The notes under the pieces were generated by a model, which ran no database searches, was not told the DNA's origin, and saw only the letters and a list, made by a program, of their open reading frames with translations. Positions 24,792 to 33,817 of a DNA stretch of 64,000 bases are shown piece by piece (the stretch's first letter is position 1; each line of letters begins with the position of its first letter). Both the position numbers and the translations under genes were made by a program. The stretch comes from an uncultured Myxococcaceae bacterium. GTDB taxonomy: Bacteria; Myxococcota_A; Polyangia; Polyangiales; Ga0077539. The stretch is taken from assembly GCA_945952225.1 (NCBI GenBank), contig CAMFHP010000004.1, positions 1 to 64,000 of the forward strand. Direction: 5' to 3'.

Positions 24792-25604
24792 ATGATCTTC
24801 ACGCTCCCATGGCCCGCGCCGCTCACCGAGGGCGCGCTCGTGCGCCGCTACGACCGCTTTCTCGCCGACGTCACCCTCGCGAGCGGCGAGACCGTCACCG
24901 CCCACTGCGTGAACTCGGGCTCGATGGAAGACCTCGTGCGCCCCGGCGCCCGCGTGTGGCTCACGCCCGCCACCACGCCCGGTCGCAAGCTCCGGTGGAC
25001 GTGGTCGATCATCGAGCACCAGGGCGTCTTCGTGGGCGCCGACACGTCGCTCCCCAACCGCCTCGTGAAGGCCATGATCGCCGCGCGCGCCCTCGACGGC
25101 CTCGACCGCTGGAGCACCTTCACCCCCGAGTTCGTGCACGCGCCCGGCAGCCGCGTTGATTTTCGTCTCATCGAAGACGGCCGCACCTTCGACCTCGAAG
25201 TGAAGAACTGCCACCTCGTGTACCCCGACGGCGGCGCGTACTTCCCCGACTCGGTGAGCGAGCGCGCCACGAAGCACCTCGCCGTGCTCTCCGACGAGGC
25301 CCGCCGCGGTGAGCGGGCGGGGGTGCTCTTCGTCGTGCAGCGCCCCGACGCCCGCTTCGTGCGACCGAGCGAGCTCCACGACCCCGCCTTCGCGAAGGCC
25401 GCCCGCGAAGCCGCGCGCGCAGGCGTGGGCTTCCGTGCGGTGCGCGTGCACACGACGCCCGAGGCCGTGCATGTGCTCGATGAGATTCCCGTCGACCTCG
25501 CGCCCTGCGATCTGTCAACGCTCGCACCGTGGCGCGCCGCGGCGAAGCCCTTCAGCGGGTGGCAACGCAGTCCGCGGAAATCTGCTGTCCGCTTGAAACC
25601 CTGA
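24792..25604 (+). CDS. sfsA: SfsA family protein (DNA/RNA nuclease SfsA)
   Basis: A 270-residue protein, close to the usual 230-250. The SfsA features are clear: RRYDRFLADVTL, TAHCVNSGSMEDLVRPGARV, LPNRLVKAMI, a PD-(D/E)XK-like core SRVDFRLI ... FDLEVKNCHLV, and YFPDSVSERATKHLAVLSD. SfsA was first described as a sugar fermentation stimulation protein in E. coli; the conserved nuclease-like core suggests nucleic acid binding or cleavage. First gene of the chromosomal side, divergent from ssrA. Confidence 0.92.
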   Translation: MIFTLPWPAPLTEGALVRRYDRFLADVTLASGETVTAHCVNSGSMEDLVRPGARVWLTPATTPGRKLRWTWSIIEHQGVFVGADTSLPNRLVKAMIAARALDGLDRWSTFTPEFVHAPGSRVDFRLIEDGRTFDLEVKNCHLVYPDGGAYFPDSVSERATKHLAVLSDEARRGERAGVLFVVQRPDARFVRPSELHDPAFAKAAREAARAGVGFRAVRVHTTPEAVHVLDEIPVDLAPCDLSTLAPWRAAAKPFSGWQRSPRKSAVRLKP

Positions 25605-25631
25605 GCGATCTCGGGGCTAATCGCTTCCGCG

Positions 25632-28600
25632 ATGGCGGAGTGGGATTCGAGCAGTGTGCGCAGGGCCGCGGGCATCACCGCGGTGATCGCCGCGCTCGGC
25701 ACGCTCGGCACCGCGGGTCTCGCGCTCCTCGTCGACGTGCCCGGCGACGCGCAACGCGCTGAAAACATGGTCCATCGCGCGACCGTCGATGTTCGCCCGC
25801 TCGCCGAGGCCACGCGCGGTCCGGGCGACGTTCCGCCCTCGATGCCCGACTCGGCGAGGGCCCTGCGCGAGAGCCTCGCGGCGCGCACGCGGCTGAAGCC
25901 CGATCGACGCGCGCTCCTCGCGTTGCAAGAGCTCCAACGGCTGGTCGACGGCGCCGCGCAGCCCGTCGATGCGCGCTGGGTCGACGACCGCTGGCAGCTC
26001 ACACTCGGCGGCGCGCCCGCGGGTGCGCTCTCCGACCACGCGGACTTCGACGAGCTCTTCGCCACGCTCACCGAGTCGGCCCGCGGACTCACCGCGCTCC
26101 ACCCCCTCGAACGCGCGCCCTCGCCGCTCGAACCGTGGGCCGCGCTGAGTCCCTCGTCGCCCGCGCTCCCGCGACTCGTCGCGCTCGACGCGGCGTGGTC
26201 GTCGGGGGCGCGCTCCGTCGACGTGCTGCGCGGCGCGGCGCAGGCCCTCGCGGCCCTCGCGGTCGAGACCCCCGACACCCTCGGCGCGGGCGACCTCCTC
26301 GCGGCGCGCGCAATGGCCGCCCTCGCATGGACCGAAGCCCTCGGCGCGGGCGATCCCGAGTGCGTCGCGCTCCTCGCCGCGCACATGGGCTACCGCAGCG
26401 CCGCGCTGCGCAGGGTGGAGTCGATGCGCGACACGTCGCCCGTGCGCCTCTGGGTGCGCCGCGACGACCATCACCTGCGCCAGGCCGCGAACGCGCCCGA
26501 GGCCAGCGAGACCGTGCGCTACCTGTGGTTCCGCCGACTGGTGGAGCGCGCCGAACACGACGAGGCCCTCGCGTGGATCGCCCATCGGATGCGCGGTGCC
26601 GAAGGGCACATCTCGCTCGACGCATGGCTCCCCGAAGCCGCACGCGAGACGCCCCGCGAGACCGCGCAGACGGTCACCGTGAACGCCGCCGCGCGCGCCG
26701 TGAACGCCCTCGGACGCGAGGTGCCCACGGGCGCGGCCATCACACGCGCGGCGCTCGATCCCTTCGCGCAGGCCGCGGCGCTCACGTCCGCGCGCACCCA
26801 CGCGGGGGTCTTTCTCGACGGAGCGCTCTTCGCAGCGCGCGACCGCGCGGTGGTGGGCTCCGCGGTCGTCGGACACATCGCGCTCGACCTCGACGCGCAG
26901 GGCACCGACGACCTCACGCGGCTCACGAACACCCTCGGCGCATCGCCGCCCGACGCGTACCGCGACCTCGCGCTCTGGGCCACGCACCTCGCCCGCGTGC
27001 GCGCCGGAACACTCGGCGACGACGCGCTGTTGCAAGACCTCGCCGCGACGGCCTCCCCGGGCGCCTTCGCGTTGCGCCTCACCGCCGACGACGCGCTCGC
27101 GCCCATCGCGCCCCACGACCCCGACGCGCGCCTCGTGATCGAGCTCCTCGCGGCGCACCTCGACGCGCGCCCCGCCCACCGCGCGCACCTCGCGAAGCGC
27201 GCGGGCGATGTGCTCCACGACCTCCCGCTCGTGCTCTCGCTCTGCGAGTCGTACCTCCGCGACGACGCCCGCGGAGACGACGCGCCGTGGTGCCTCGCGC
27301 GCCGCGGTGACACCGACGCGCTGATCGATCTCGCGGGTGCGCAGACGGTCTCCCTCGGGCTCCGCGTGCGGGCGCTCACCGCGGCCGACGAGGTGATCCA
27401 CGCGCAGCCCCGCGCGCTCGACGACACGTGGCGCGCGCTCGTCTCCGACGCCCCCCGCGCATGGACGGTGCTCGGCGCGTTCTCCCGCTGGCTGCTGGCC
27501 CACGACCGCGCCGACGAGGCCGTGTCCCTCGCCCGCGCGTGGCGCGCAGCACGTCGCGATGCGACGCCGAGTGAGCTCGCCGATGCGCGCACCGTCGAAG
27601 CCCGCGCGCTCCGTGCTCGCGGCGAGACGCAGGCCGCGCTCCAGGCCCTCGAACCCGCGCTCACAGGAAGCGCACCGGGGCCCCTCACCGAAGCCGCGCT
27701 GGGCCTCGCGGACCTCGGTCGCTTCGACGACGCCGAGCGCGCTGCCACCACCGCTGTCGACCGCGCGCACGACCCCGACTCCCTCGCCGTGCTCGCCGAG
27801 GTGCTCTGGCGCCGCAACACCTGGATGCGCGCCGCCCGCGCCCTCGGCCGCACCGACGTCACGCTCCGCCCGCAGGACTGGCGCGCCCCCATCGCCACGA
27901 CCTTCGCGCGGGTGTTCGTGCACGCGCAACCGGACGCGGCCCGCGAGGCCATGGGCGAACTCGTCGCCGCGGGGCTCTCTCGCACGATGCTCCGGGAGCT
28001 CCCGCGCGCGCTCCACGCGCAGGGACGCGACGACCTCGCAGCCCTCACGCTCGACGCGCTGCTGCCACGCCACGGCGACGACCCCGACGCGCTCGTCGAG
28101 GCCTACACCTATCGCCGCACCGCCGACGCCGCGGCCGCGCTCACCTGGGCCCGCGCGCACGACCTCGACCGCGCACGCGACCTCGCGCCCATCGCCCACG
28201 CGCGCGGCGCCGACGAGCTCCTCTGGGCCTTCACCGCGCCCGCCTCCCCCGCATCCGTCGAGCGCCTCTGGGCGTTTCGCACGGCCGCCTCGTTGCGCGC
28301 CGGAGACCGCGACCCGCACCGCGCCGACGTGATGCACCACCTCGCGCAGTCGACCGGCGAGGCCTCGCTGCCCGCGCAGCTCCTCGTCGACCGCGCGTCG
28401 CTCTCGGCGGTCGTGGCCACGGCGCGCACGCCCGCACGACGCACCTCCGTGGCCTACTTCGCGGGCCTCGCCGCGCAGACGAAGGGACGCCTCGACGAGG
28501 CCTTCGACTGGTACACCCTCGCCGCCTGGGGAGACCCGCGCGAGACCCCCGAGGCCGCCCTCGCGCGCAGCGAACGCGACGCCCTCTACGACCGCGCGCA

Positions 28601-28817
28601 GCCCTTCGAGCGCCTCGCCGCAGCGCCCTGGGGAGCCGCCGTCGAGGCGCCCGCCGACACCGCCCCCGAAGCCCTCGACGCAGCGCCCGAGGCCCCCGCC
28701 GCGACGCCCACGGACGCCCGCGCCGACCGCCCTGCGCGACGCGGACACGGCGCGCACCACGGCGGCCATCGCGGGTCCCATCCCCACCGCGCGCGCCACG
28801 GCCACCATGGCCATTGA
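25632..28817 (+). CDS. Large membrane-anchored helical-repeat protein with His-rich tail
   Basis: A 1061-residue protein. A hydrophobic N-terminal segment (ITAVIAALGTLGTAGLALLV) probably anchors it. The body is Ala/Leu/Asp-rich paired helices of tetratricopeptide type (for example RGETQAALQALEPAL, ALGLADLGRFDDAERAATTA, LAAQTKGRLDEAFDWYTLAA). The last 30 residues are a basic His cluster (RRGHGAHHGGHRGSHPHRAR, HGHHGH) that could bind metal. No catalytic domain is recognised. Its stop overlaps the start of the CPBP gene by 11 bases. Confidence 0.65.
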   Translation: MAEWDSSSVRRAAGITAVIAALGTLGTAGLALLVDVPGDAQRAENMVHRATVDVRPLAEATRGPGDVPPSMPDSARALRESLAARTRLKPDRRALLALQELQRLVDGAAQPVDARWVDDRWQLTLGGAPAGALSDHADFDELFATLTESARGLTALHPLERAPSPLEPWAALSPSSPALPRLVALDAAWSSGARSVDVLRGAAQALAALAVETPDTLGAGDLLAARAMAALAWTEALGAGDPECVALLAAHMGYRSAALRRVESMRDTSPVRLWVRRDDHHLRQAANAPEASETVRYLWFRRLVERAEHDEALAWIAHRMRGAEGHISLDAWLPEAARETPRETAQTVTVNAAARAVNALGREVPTGAAITRAALDPFAQAAALTSARTHAGVFLDGALFAARDRAVVGSAVVGHIALDLDAQGTDDLTRLTNTLGASPPDAYRDLALWATHLARVRAGTLGDDALLQDLAATASPGAFALRLTADDALAPIAPHDPDARLVIELLAAHLDARPAHRAHLAKRAGDVLHDLPLVLSLCESYLRDDARGDDAPWCLARRGDTDALIDLAGAQTVSLGLRVRALTAADEVIHAQPRALDDTWRALVSDAPRAWTVLGAFSRWLLAHDRADEAVSLARAWRAARRDATPSELADARTVEARALRARGETQAALQALEPALTGSAPGPLTEAALGLADLGRFDDAERAATTAVDRAHDPDSLAVLAEVLWRRNTWMRAARALGRTDVTLRPQDWRAPIATTFARVFVHAQPDAAREAMGELVAAGLSRTMLRELPRALHAQGRDDLAALTLDALLPRHGDDPDALVEAYTYRRTADAAAALTWARAHDLDRARDLAPIAHARGADELLWAFTAPASPASVERLWAFRTAASLRAGDRDPHRADVMHHLAQSTGEASLPAQLLVDRASLSAVVATARTPARRTSVAYFAGLAAQTKGRLDEAFDWYTLAAWGDPRETPEAALARSERDALYDRAQPFERLAAAPWGAAVEAPADTAPEALDAAPEAPAATPTDARADRPARRGHGAHHGGHRGSHPHRARHGHHGH

Positions 28818-29706
28818 TCCCTCGGACGCGCAGCCCGTCGCGTGGGCTCCCCTCGCCGCGGCGCCCGAAGCGTCACCGCGTGTGTGGACGCTCGTCGTCG
28901 CCTTCGCGCTCGCGCTGCTGGGTGCGGGTCTTGGCACCGCGTTGTCGTGGGCTGCGCTCTCGCTCGCGACGGCATCGCGCGCGCACGGACGCATCACGGC
29001 GCCCACCTTCGCGCTCTTCGAAACCGTCGCCGCGAGCCCCGCGGGAATGCTCGCGAGCGGACTCGCCGCGTGCCTCTCGTTCGCGCTCTGCGCCCTCGTG
29101 CCCGCTGCGCTCTCGTCGGAGTTCTTCGATGCGCGCCTGCGCCTCGCACCGCGTCCGCACTGGATCCGTTGGGGTGTGGTGACGGGCCTCGGCATGGTGG
29201 GCGTGGGCATGGCGAGCTCGGGGGTGATCGCGCTCGCGGGGCTCGAAGGCCGCGGCTCGCTCGGGGTCGTGCACCGCGCGCTCTACCATCCGTCGCCGGG
29301 CCTCGCGCTCGCGGCCTTCGCCACCGTGTGCCTCGGCGCAGGAACGGGCGAGGAACTCTTCTTCCGCGGCTACGTGCAGACGCGCCTCGCGCAGCGCTGG
29401 GGTGCGACGTGGTCGGTGGTGGTGAGCGCGGTGCTGTTCGCGCTCGTGCACTTCGACCCGATCCACTCTGCCTTCGCCTTTCTCGCGGGCGCGCTTCTGG
29501 GGTGGGCGAGCCTTCGCGTCGGAACGATCCGCGCGACCATCGTGGCGCACGTGCTCAACAACACGGTGAGCCTCGCGGGCATGGCGCTCACCGACCCCAC
29601 GTCGCACACGTCGCGCGCCGAGGCCTTCGGCGAGCTCGCGGCGGGCCTCGCGCTCACGGTGATCGCAGCGGTTGCGCTGCGCCGCGCGCCCCCGCACGAA
29701 GGCTGA
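28807..29706 (+). CDS. CPBP-family intramembrane metalloprotease
   Basis: A 299-residue polytopic membrane protein. Motif 1 is GEELFFRGYVQTRL (EExxxR), motif 2 FALVHFDPIHSAFAF and motif 3 IVAHVLNNTVSL (HxxxN), the CAAX-protease/bacteriocin-processing (CPBP, Abi) signature that forms the intramembrane glutamate-histidine active site. About seven membrane helices are readable. Likely cotranscribed with the upstream helical-repeat gene; the substrate is unknown. Confidence 0.88.
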   Translation: MAIDPSDAQPVAWAPLAAAPEASPRVWTLVVAFALALLGAGLGTALSWAALSLATASRAHGRITAPTFALFETVAASPAGMLASGLAACLSFALCALVPAALSSEFFDARLRLAPRPHWIRWGVVTGLGMVGVGMASSGVIALAGLEGRGSLGVVHRALYHPSPGLALAAFATVCLGAGTGEELFFRGYVQTRLAQRWGATWSVVVSAVLFALVHFDPIHSAFAFLAGALLGWASLRVGTIRATIVAHVLNNTVSLAGMALTDPTSHTSRAEAFGELAAGLALTVIAAVALRRAPPHEG

Positions 29707-29861
29707 TCACACGGTTCGTGCTGCGGCCTCTTCGCGGGTGCATACCGCGCTACGCAGCGGTGAATCGTTGCGTGGCACTTCCGCAGAGAAACGAGCTCCC
29801 GTATGTTCCGCGCGCTTCAACGCGCAGGGCGGTTTGAGTCCTGCAATCGAGGCCCCGCACC

Positions 29862-30914
29862 ATGACCACCGCCGCGACTTCCCCTGATGATTTCGCGCCT
29901 GCGTCTGACTCCTCGCCGCCCGCCGCCGTGGCCTCCACGCGCACCCGCGAAGGCAAGGAACTCATCGACGCGACGCGCCCCTACGCCGAAGAGAACCGCA
30001 CGCGCAGCTGGCTCCACGTCGTCGAGACGATGGGGGCGCTGGCCCTCGCGCTGACCGCCACCGCGCTCGCCCCGTGGTGGTACGCGAAGCTCCCGCTCTC
30101 GATCCTCGCGGGGCTCGTGGTCGTGCGCGGGTTCATCCTCTTCCACGACTACCAGCACAACGCGATCCTCCGCGGGTCGAAGCTCGCGAAGTGGGTCTTC
30201 GAGATCTTCGGCTACTACGTGCTCACGCCCTCGTCGGTGTGGAAGCAGACGCACAACTACCACCACGCCCACACCGCACAGCTCGTGGGCTCGCACATCG
30301 GCTCGTACATGACGCTCACCGTCGACATGTATGAGCGCGCCACGCCCGCGCAGCGCCGCATGTACCGCATCACGCGGCACCCGCTCACGATGCTGCTCGG
30401 GTACCTCACGATCTTCGCGTGGGGCATGTGCATCTCGCCGTACCTCCGCGACAAGAAGAAGCACCCGATGGGGCCGTGGGTGGTGGCGATGCACCTCGCG
30501 CTCGTGGCCGCGGTGACGTACTTCGCGGGCTTCGCCAACGCGTTCTTCGTGGTGATGCTGCCCCTCGCGGTGGCCTTCGCCGCGGGCTCGTACCTCTTCT
30601 ACGCGCAGCACAACTTCCCCGGCATGCACATCGAGCCCCGCGAGACGTGGACGTACACGCGCGCGGCCCTCGAATCATCGAGCTACATGGAGTGCTCGCC
30701 CGTGATGGCCTGGTTCACCGGCAACATCGGCTACCACCACGTGCACCACCTGAACTCGTCGATCCCGTTCTACCGACTGCCCGAGGCGATGGCGAACGTG
30801 CCCGAGCTCGCGAACCCGGTGAAGACCACGCTGAACCCGCGCGACATGCTCGCGTGCTTCCGCCTCAAGCTCTGGGATCCCGCGCGTCAGCAGATGGTCG
30901 GCTACCCCGACTGA
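29862..30914 (+). CDS. Membrane fatty acid desaturase
   Basis: A 350-residue protein with the three di-iron histidine boxes: HDYQHN, HNYHHAH and GYHHVHH, in normal order and spacing. Four membrane segments are evident (GALALALTATALAPWWYAKL, AMHLALVAAVTYFAGFANAF and others). It inserts a double bond into acyl chains at the membrane face. Alone in its transcription unit, with 155 bases upstream and no obvious ribosome binding site. It may act on lipids made nearby, but no sequence link shows this. Confidence 0.88.
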   Translation: MTTAATSPDDFAPASDSSPPAAVASTRTREGKELIDATRPYAEENRTRSWLHVVETMGALALALTATALAPWWYAKLPLSILAGLVVVRGFILFHDYQHNAILRGSKLAKWVFEIFGYYVLTPSSVWKQTHNYHHAHTAQLVGSHIGSYMTLTVDMYERATPAQRRMYRITRHPLTMLLGYLTIFAWGMCISPYLRDKKKHPMGPWVVAMHLALVAAVTYFAGFANAFFVVMLPLAVAFAAGSYLFYAQHNFPGMHIEPRETWTYTRAALESSSYMECSPVMAWFTGNIGYHHVHHLNSSIPFYRLPEAMANVPELANPVKTTLNPRDMLACFRLKLWDPARQQMVGYPD

Positions 30915-31013
30915 TCCGCACGCTCCCGCTCTCCCGCATCGTGTGATGGCGCCTGCTCCCTTCGAGCGGCGCCGTCGTCGTTTCGAAGCCCCCGTCGTAC
31001 GTCGTCGCGCGCG

Positions 31014-31925
31014 TCAGCCGCGGCGCGCGCGCACCTTCGCGCGCACGTCGTCGGGCAGCGAGGCGATGTACTCCTCCGAGAGCCCGCGCAGCACGCGGTC
31101 GGGGAGCGCGAGCACCTGCGCCGACTCGTCGAGGTCACGCTCCAACGCGCGCGCAATCTGCTCGGGTGCGAGGCCCGCGAGCCGCTGCTCGGGTGCGAGG
31201 CCCGCGAGCCGCTGCTCGGGTGCGAGGCCCGCGAGCCGTTGCTCGGGCGTGAGCGCCTCCAGCACGCGGCGCACGTACTCCTCGTAGCCCTCCAGGTCTG
31301 GCGTTGCGTTCATGCCCATGGCGTCGCTCCTTCCGAGATGTTGCCCCACCCATCGCAGCGCATCCAGCGTGCGCGGCGAGAGGCCCACGAACCACCGCAG
31401 CAGCTCGTCGTGCTCGCGCTCCGCCACGGCTCCCAGGTCGATCACCAGCAGCGGACACGGCAGCCCCGTCACCGTGTGGTAGCCGCTCTCTGAAACGGGC
31501 AACGCGAGCGACAGCGCATCGAGCTCGTCACGCAGCGCGCGGTTCAACGTCGGCAGCGCCAGGATCAGCGTCACCTCCTCGGGCCGCGCGCGCGCCCCGT
31601 CTCGCTCGCGAGAGCGCGTCTGATGCGCCGTCAACCACAGCATCCCGTACGCGATGAGCCGGTACAGGTCGCCGTGATGAAAGGGCCACGCCACGCTCTT
31701 GTACTCCAGCAAGCCCACGCGCCGTAGCCGCGGCCACATTCCGCGCAGCGTGTCGCCCACGTCCGCGGGATCGCGCTGCACGTCGACGCGCACCTCCAAC
31801 ACGTCGTCGACGCGCAACGGCTCCGCGGTGAGCTGCACCTCGGGTGTCACCGTCACCCAACGCGGGCGCCGCTGCTGGAGAAAATCGGTGAACGGCGGAT
31901 GCCACGCGGGCTTCTTCGCGCTCAT
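31014..31925 (-). CDS. PD-(D/E)XK (Rpn-like) nuclease-fold protein with C-terminal tandem repeats
   Basis: About 303 residues from MSAKKPAWHPPF. The N-terminal part shows RVDDVLEVRVD then LLEYKSVAWPFHHGDLYRLI, an Asp ... Glu-x-Lys core as in Rpn/YhgA-like recombination-promoting nucleases. The middle part is alpha/beta (EVTLILALPTLNRALRDELD). Near the C-terminus a nine-residue motif PEQRLAGLA is repeated three to four times, coded by perfect 27-bp DNA repeats, followed by IARALERDLDESAQ. A TTG 13 codons upstream is an alternative start. Convergent with the desaturase. Confidence 0.6.
   Translation of the reverse strand: MSAKKPAWHPPFTDFLQQRRPRWVTVTPEVQLTAEPLRVDDVLEVRVDVQRDPADVGDTLRGMWPRLRRVGLLEYKSVAWPFHHGDLYRLIAYGMLWLTAHQTRSRERDGARARPEEVTLILALPTLNRALRDELDALSLALPVSESGYHTVTGLPCPLLVIDLGAVAEREHDELLRWFVGLSPRTLDALRWVGQHLGRSDAMGMNATPDLEGYEEYVRRVLEALTPEQRLAGLAPEQRLAGLAPEQRLAGLAPEQIARALERDLDESAQVLALPDRVLRGLSEEYIASLPDDVRAKVRARRG
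31158..31256. repeat. 27-bp tandem repeat inside the Rpn-like gene
   Basis: Copies start at 31158, 31185 and 31212, essentially identical, with a diverged fourth copy from 31239. The unit begins CTGCTCGGGTGCGAGGCC. A 27-bp period keeps frame and encodes the PEQRLAGLA motif. Confidence 0.9.
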
Positions 31926-32033
31926 GGACTGCCGCACGTACCCGAAGGAGCGCGGCGCGCGCAACCCGGCACGGACAGGATATGTCCGTTACGATCGAGC
32001 TTGCAGGAAGGGCGTTGGCGCGAGGCGGGGGGA

Positions 32034-32831
32034 TCAGCGCGCGGTGCGGGCGAGCACGCGCGGGTAGAACTCGGTCGTGAGGTGCTCGTACTCGTCGGGC
32101 GTGTCGCACTCCATGAAGAGCAGGTCGCGGAAGCACGCGGCCTCGACGCGTCCCACCAGCATGAGGCGCTGGGTGATGTCCTCGTGCTCGCTGCGCTCCT
32201 TCGCGGTCGAGTAGCGCATGCACCAGTCGGTGGCCGAGCGCACGAGCGCGTGGTCCGCGGGGTCGAAGAGCACCATGCCCGTGGCCTCACCGAGGCACGT
32301 GAGCCCCGCGGTGAGCCCCGTGCGCAGCAGCCCCTTGCCGTGCATCGCCGCGCGACGGCCCTCGCCGAAGACCATCACCTCTTCGTTCGACTCGCGGAAC
32401 TCGCTGCACACGAGCGTGCGAGAGACACCGCCCGCGCCCGCGTCGAGCGCGTCGAGCACCGCGGGCTCGTAGAGAATGTCGGCGTCCATGAGCACGACCT
32501 TCGAACGGCCGTCGAGGATCTGGTGCTCGCTCTGCCACGCGAACCACGCGGAGTGCCCGCTGCCCGAGCGCGAGAGGTCCTCGCTGGGGTTCAGGATCCA
32601 CGTGACCGACGCGCCCGCACGCGACCGCAGCGGCGTCTGGAACGTGCGTCGGTTGCCCACCAGGTAGATCTCGCGCACGCCCGCCGCCGTGAGGCGGTCG
32701 AGGTGCCAGTCGAGAAAGGTCGGGCCGTCGGGCGTTCCGTCGAGCGAGAGCAGGGGCTTGGGCGTCGAGCCCACCTTCGAGATGCGGTTGCCGAGGCCCG
32801 CAGCGAGGATCACGGCCTTGTCGATGGGCAT
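32034..32831 (-). CDS. Sugar/alcohol-phosphate nucleotidyltransferase
   Basis: A 265-residue GT-A-fold NTP transferase. The signature loop is KAVILAAGLGNRISK ... PKPLLSL, with VVLMDADILYEP as metal site and a C-terminal HEDITQRLMLV / ECDTPDEYEHL region. Such enzymes make CDP- or other NDP-activated head groups. Its ATG lies 1 base after the stop of the CDP-alcohol phosphatidyltransferase, so it is the last gene of the phosphonate operon. It may be a second cytidylyltransferase activating the acceptor or a different head group; in di-inositol-phosphate synthesis a similar enzyme pairs with a CDP-alcohol phosphatidyltransferase. Confidence 0.8.
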   Translation of the reverse strand: MPIDKAVILAAGLGNRISKVGSTPKPLLSLDGTPDGPTFLDWHLDRLTAAGVREIYLVGNRRTFQTPLRSRAGASVTWILNPSEDLSRSGSGHSAWFAWQSEHQILDGRSKVVLMDADILYEPAVLDALDAGAGGVSRTLVCSEFRESNEEVMVFGEGRRAAMHGKGLLRTGLTAGLTCLGEATGMVLFDPADHALVRSATDWCMRYSTAKERSEHEDITQRLMLVGRVEAACFRDLLFMECDTPDEYEHLTTEFYPRVLARTAR

Positions 32832-32832
32832 G

Positions 32833-33789
32833 TCACGACTTTCTGAGGTGCTCGTGCGCGGGCTCGCGCAGCACCTCGTGAAGGTACCGGTTCATCGTCA
32901 CCACGGTGTACCCCCACACGAGCAGCCCCCACGCCATCGCGAGCGGAAAGGCATGGAGGTACTGCCCCACGAGCAGGCTCACCGTGAGCAACAGGATCAC
33001 GTTGTCACCCGCCACGACGCCCACCCGCACGAGCATCGCGCGCAGCTCGGGGTCGTTGCGTCGCGCCGCCGCCTGGAGCGCCTCGCCGAGCGCCGTCACC
33101 GCGGGCGCCTCGCCCTCCGCGGGCAGATCCCGCTGCGCCGCGCGCGCACGCATGCGAGGGAGCGACTGCGGGCTCAGCGTCACCCAGCCGAACCACGACA
33201 CCGCGCGGCTCACCCAGAGCGCAGGGCCCGGTCGGTCGGCGTAGCGAACGAGCAGCGAGACGTACTCGTCTTCGGTGCTGTCGTAGCCGTGCTTGATGAG
33301 GGAGGTGAAGCGTCGGCGGTAGAAGTCCCACGCGGTGGTGTTGAGCGACGAGATCGTCGAGGTGAGCACCACCACCGCGAGGGCCGAGGGCCAGCCGTGG
33401 ATGCGCGCGAGGCACACCGCGCCGCCCGCCATGAGCGAGACGAAGCCCACGGTGTCGCCAAGCTGATCGATCGCGCGGCCAAGGGGCGACGACATCTTCT
33501 TCGCGCGCGCCACCACGCCGTCGAAGCAGTCGAGCACGGCGCGCACTTCGAACATCACCCCCGCGAGCACGAACGCGCGCGGCGTGCCCTGCGCGATCAC
33601 CACGCCGCCCGCCACGGCCAGGAGCGAGTGCGCCAGGGTCACGTTGTTGGGCGTCACGGGCACGTTCATCACGTAGCGAACGAGCTTGTGGCAGAGGGGA
33701 TAACGCCAGAGGCGATCCGCCGGGTTCGACGTGAGGTCGAGGAGCGCGTCGAGGTCGGCAGCGCGGTCGGTGGGGGCGGTCACGGTCAC
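32833..33789 (-). CDS. CDP-alcohol phosphatidyltransferase family protein
   Basis: A 318-residue membrane protein with the family motif DG-x2-AR-x8-G-x3-D-x3-D: DGVVARAKKMSSPLGRAIDQ and then LGD. Membrane helices are visible (AFVLAGVMFEVRAVLD, VSLMAGGAVCLA, VILLLTVSLLVGQYLHAF, MAWGLLVWGYTVV). The enzyme displaces CMP from a CDP/CMP-activated group by an alcohol. Within this operon the natural donor would be CMP-2-aminoethylphosphonate, giving a phosphonolipid or phosphonate conjugate; this is inference. Start is 28 bases after the transaminase stop. Confidence 0.82.
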   Translation of the reverse strand: MTVTAPTDRAADLDALLDLTSNPADRLWRYPLCHKLVRYVMNVPVTPNNVTLAHSLLAVAGGVVIAQGTPRAFVLAGVMFEVRAVLDCFDGVVARAKKMSSPLGRAIDQLGDTVGFVSLMAGGAVCLARIHGWPSALAVVVLTSTISSLNTTAWDFYRRRFTSLIKHGYDSTEDEYVSLLVRYADRPGPALWVSRAVSWFGWVTLSPQSLPRMRARAAQRDLPAEGEAPAVTALGEALQAAARRNDPELRAMLVRVGVVAGDNVILLLTVSLLVGQYLHAFPLAMAWGLLVWGYTVVTMNRYLHEVLREPAHEHLRKS

Positions 33790-33817
33790 CGTCGGGAGCA
33801 GTGCGCGCGGAGGGGTG

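Noticed and set aside
25617-29210. Long minus-strand open frame opposite the helical-repeat and CPBP genes
   Set aside because: Product is Gly/Arg/Val low complexity; the plus strand has clear proteins with motifs (EExxxR, HxxxN).
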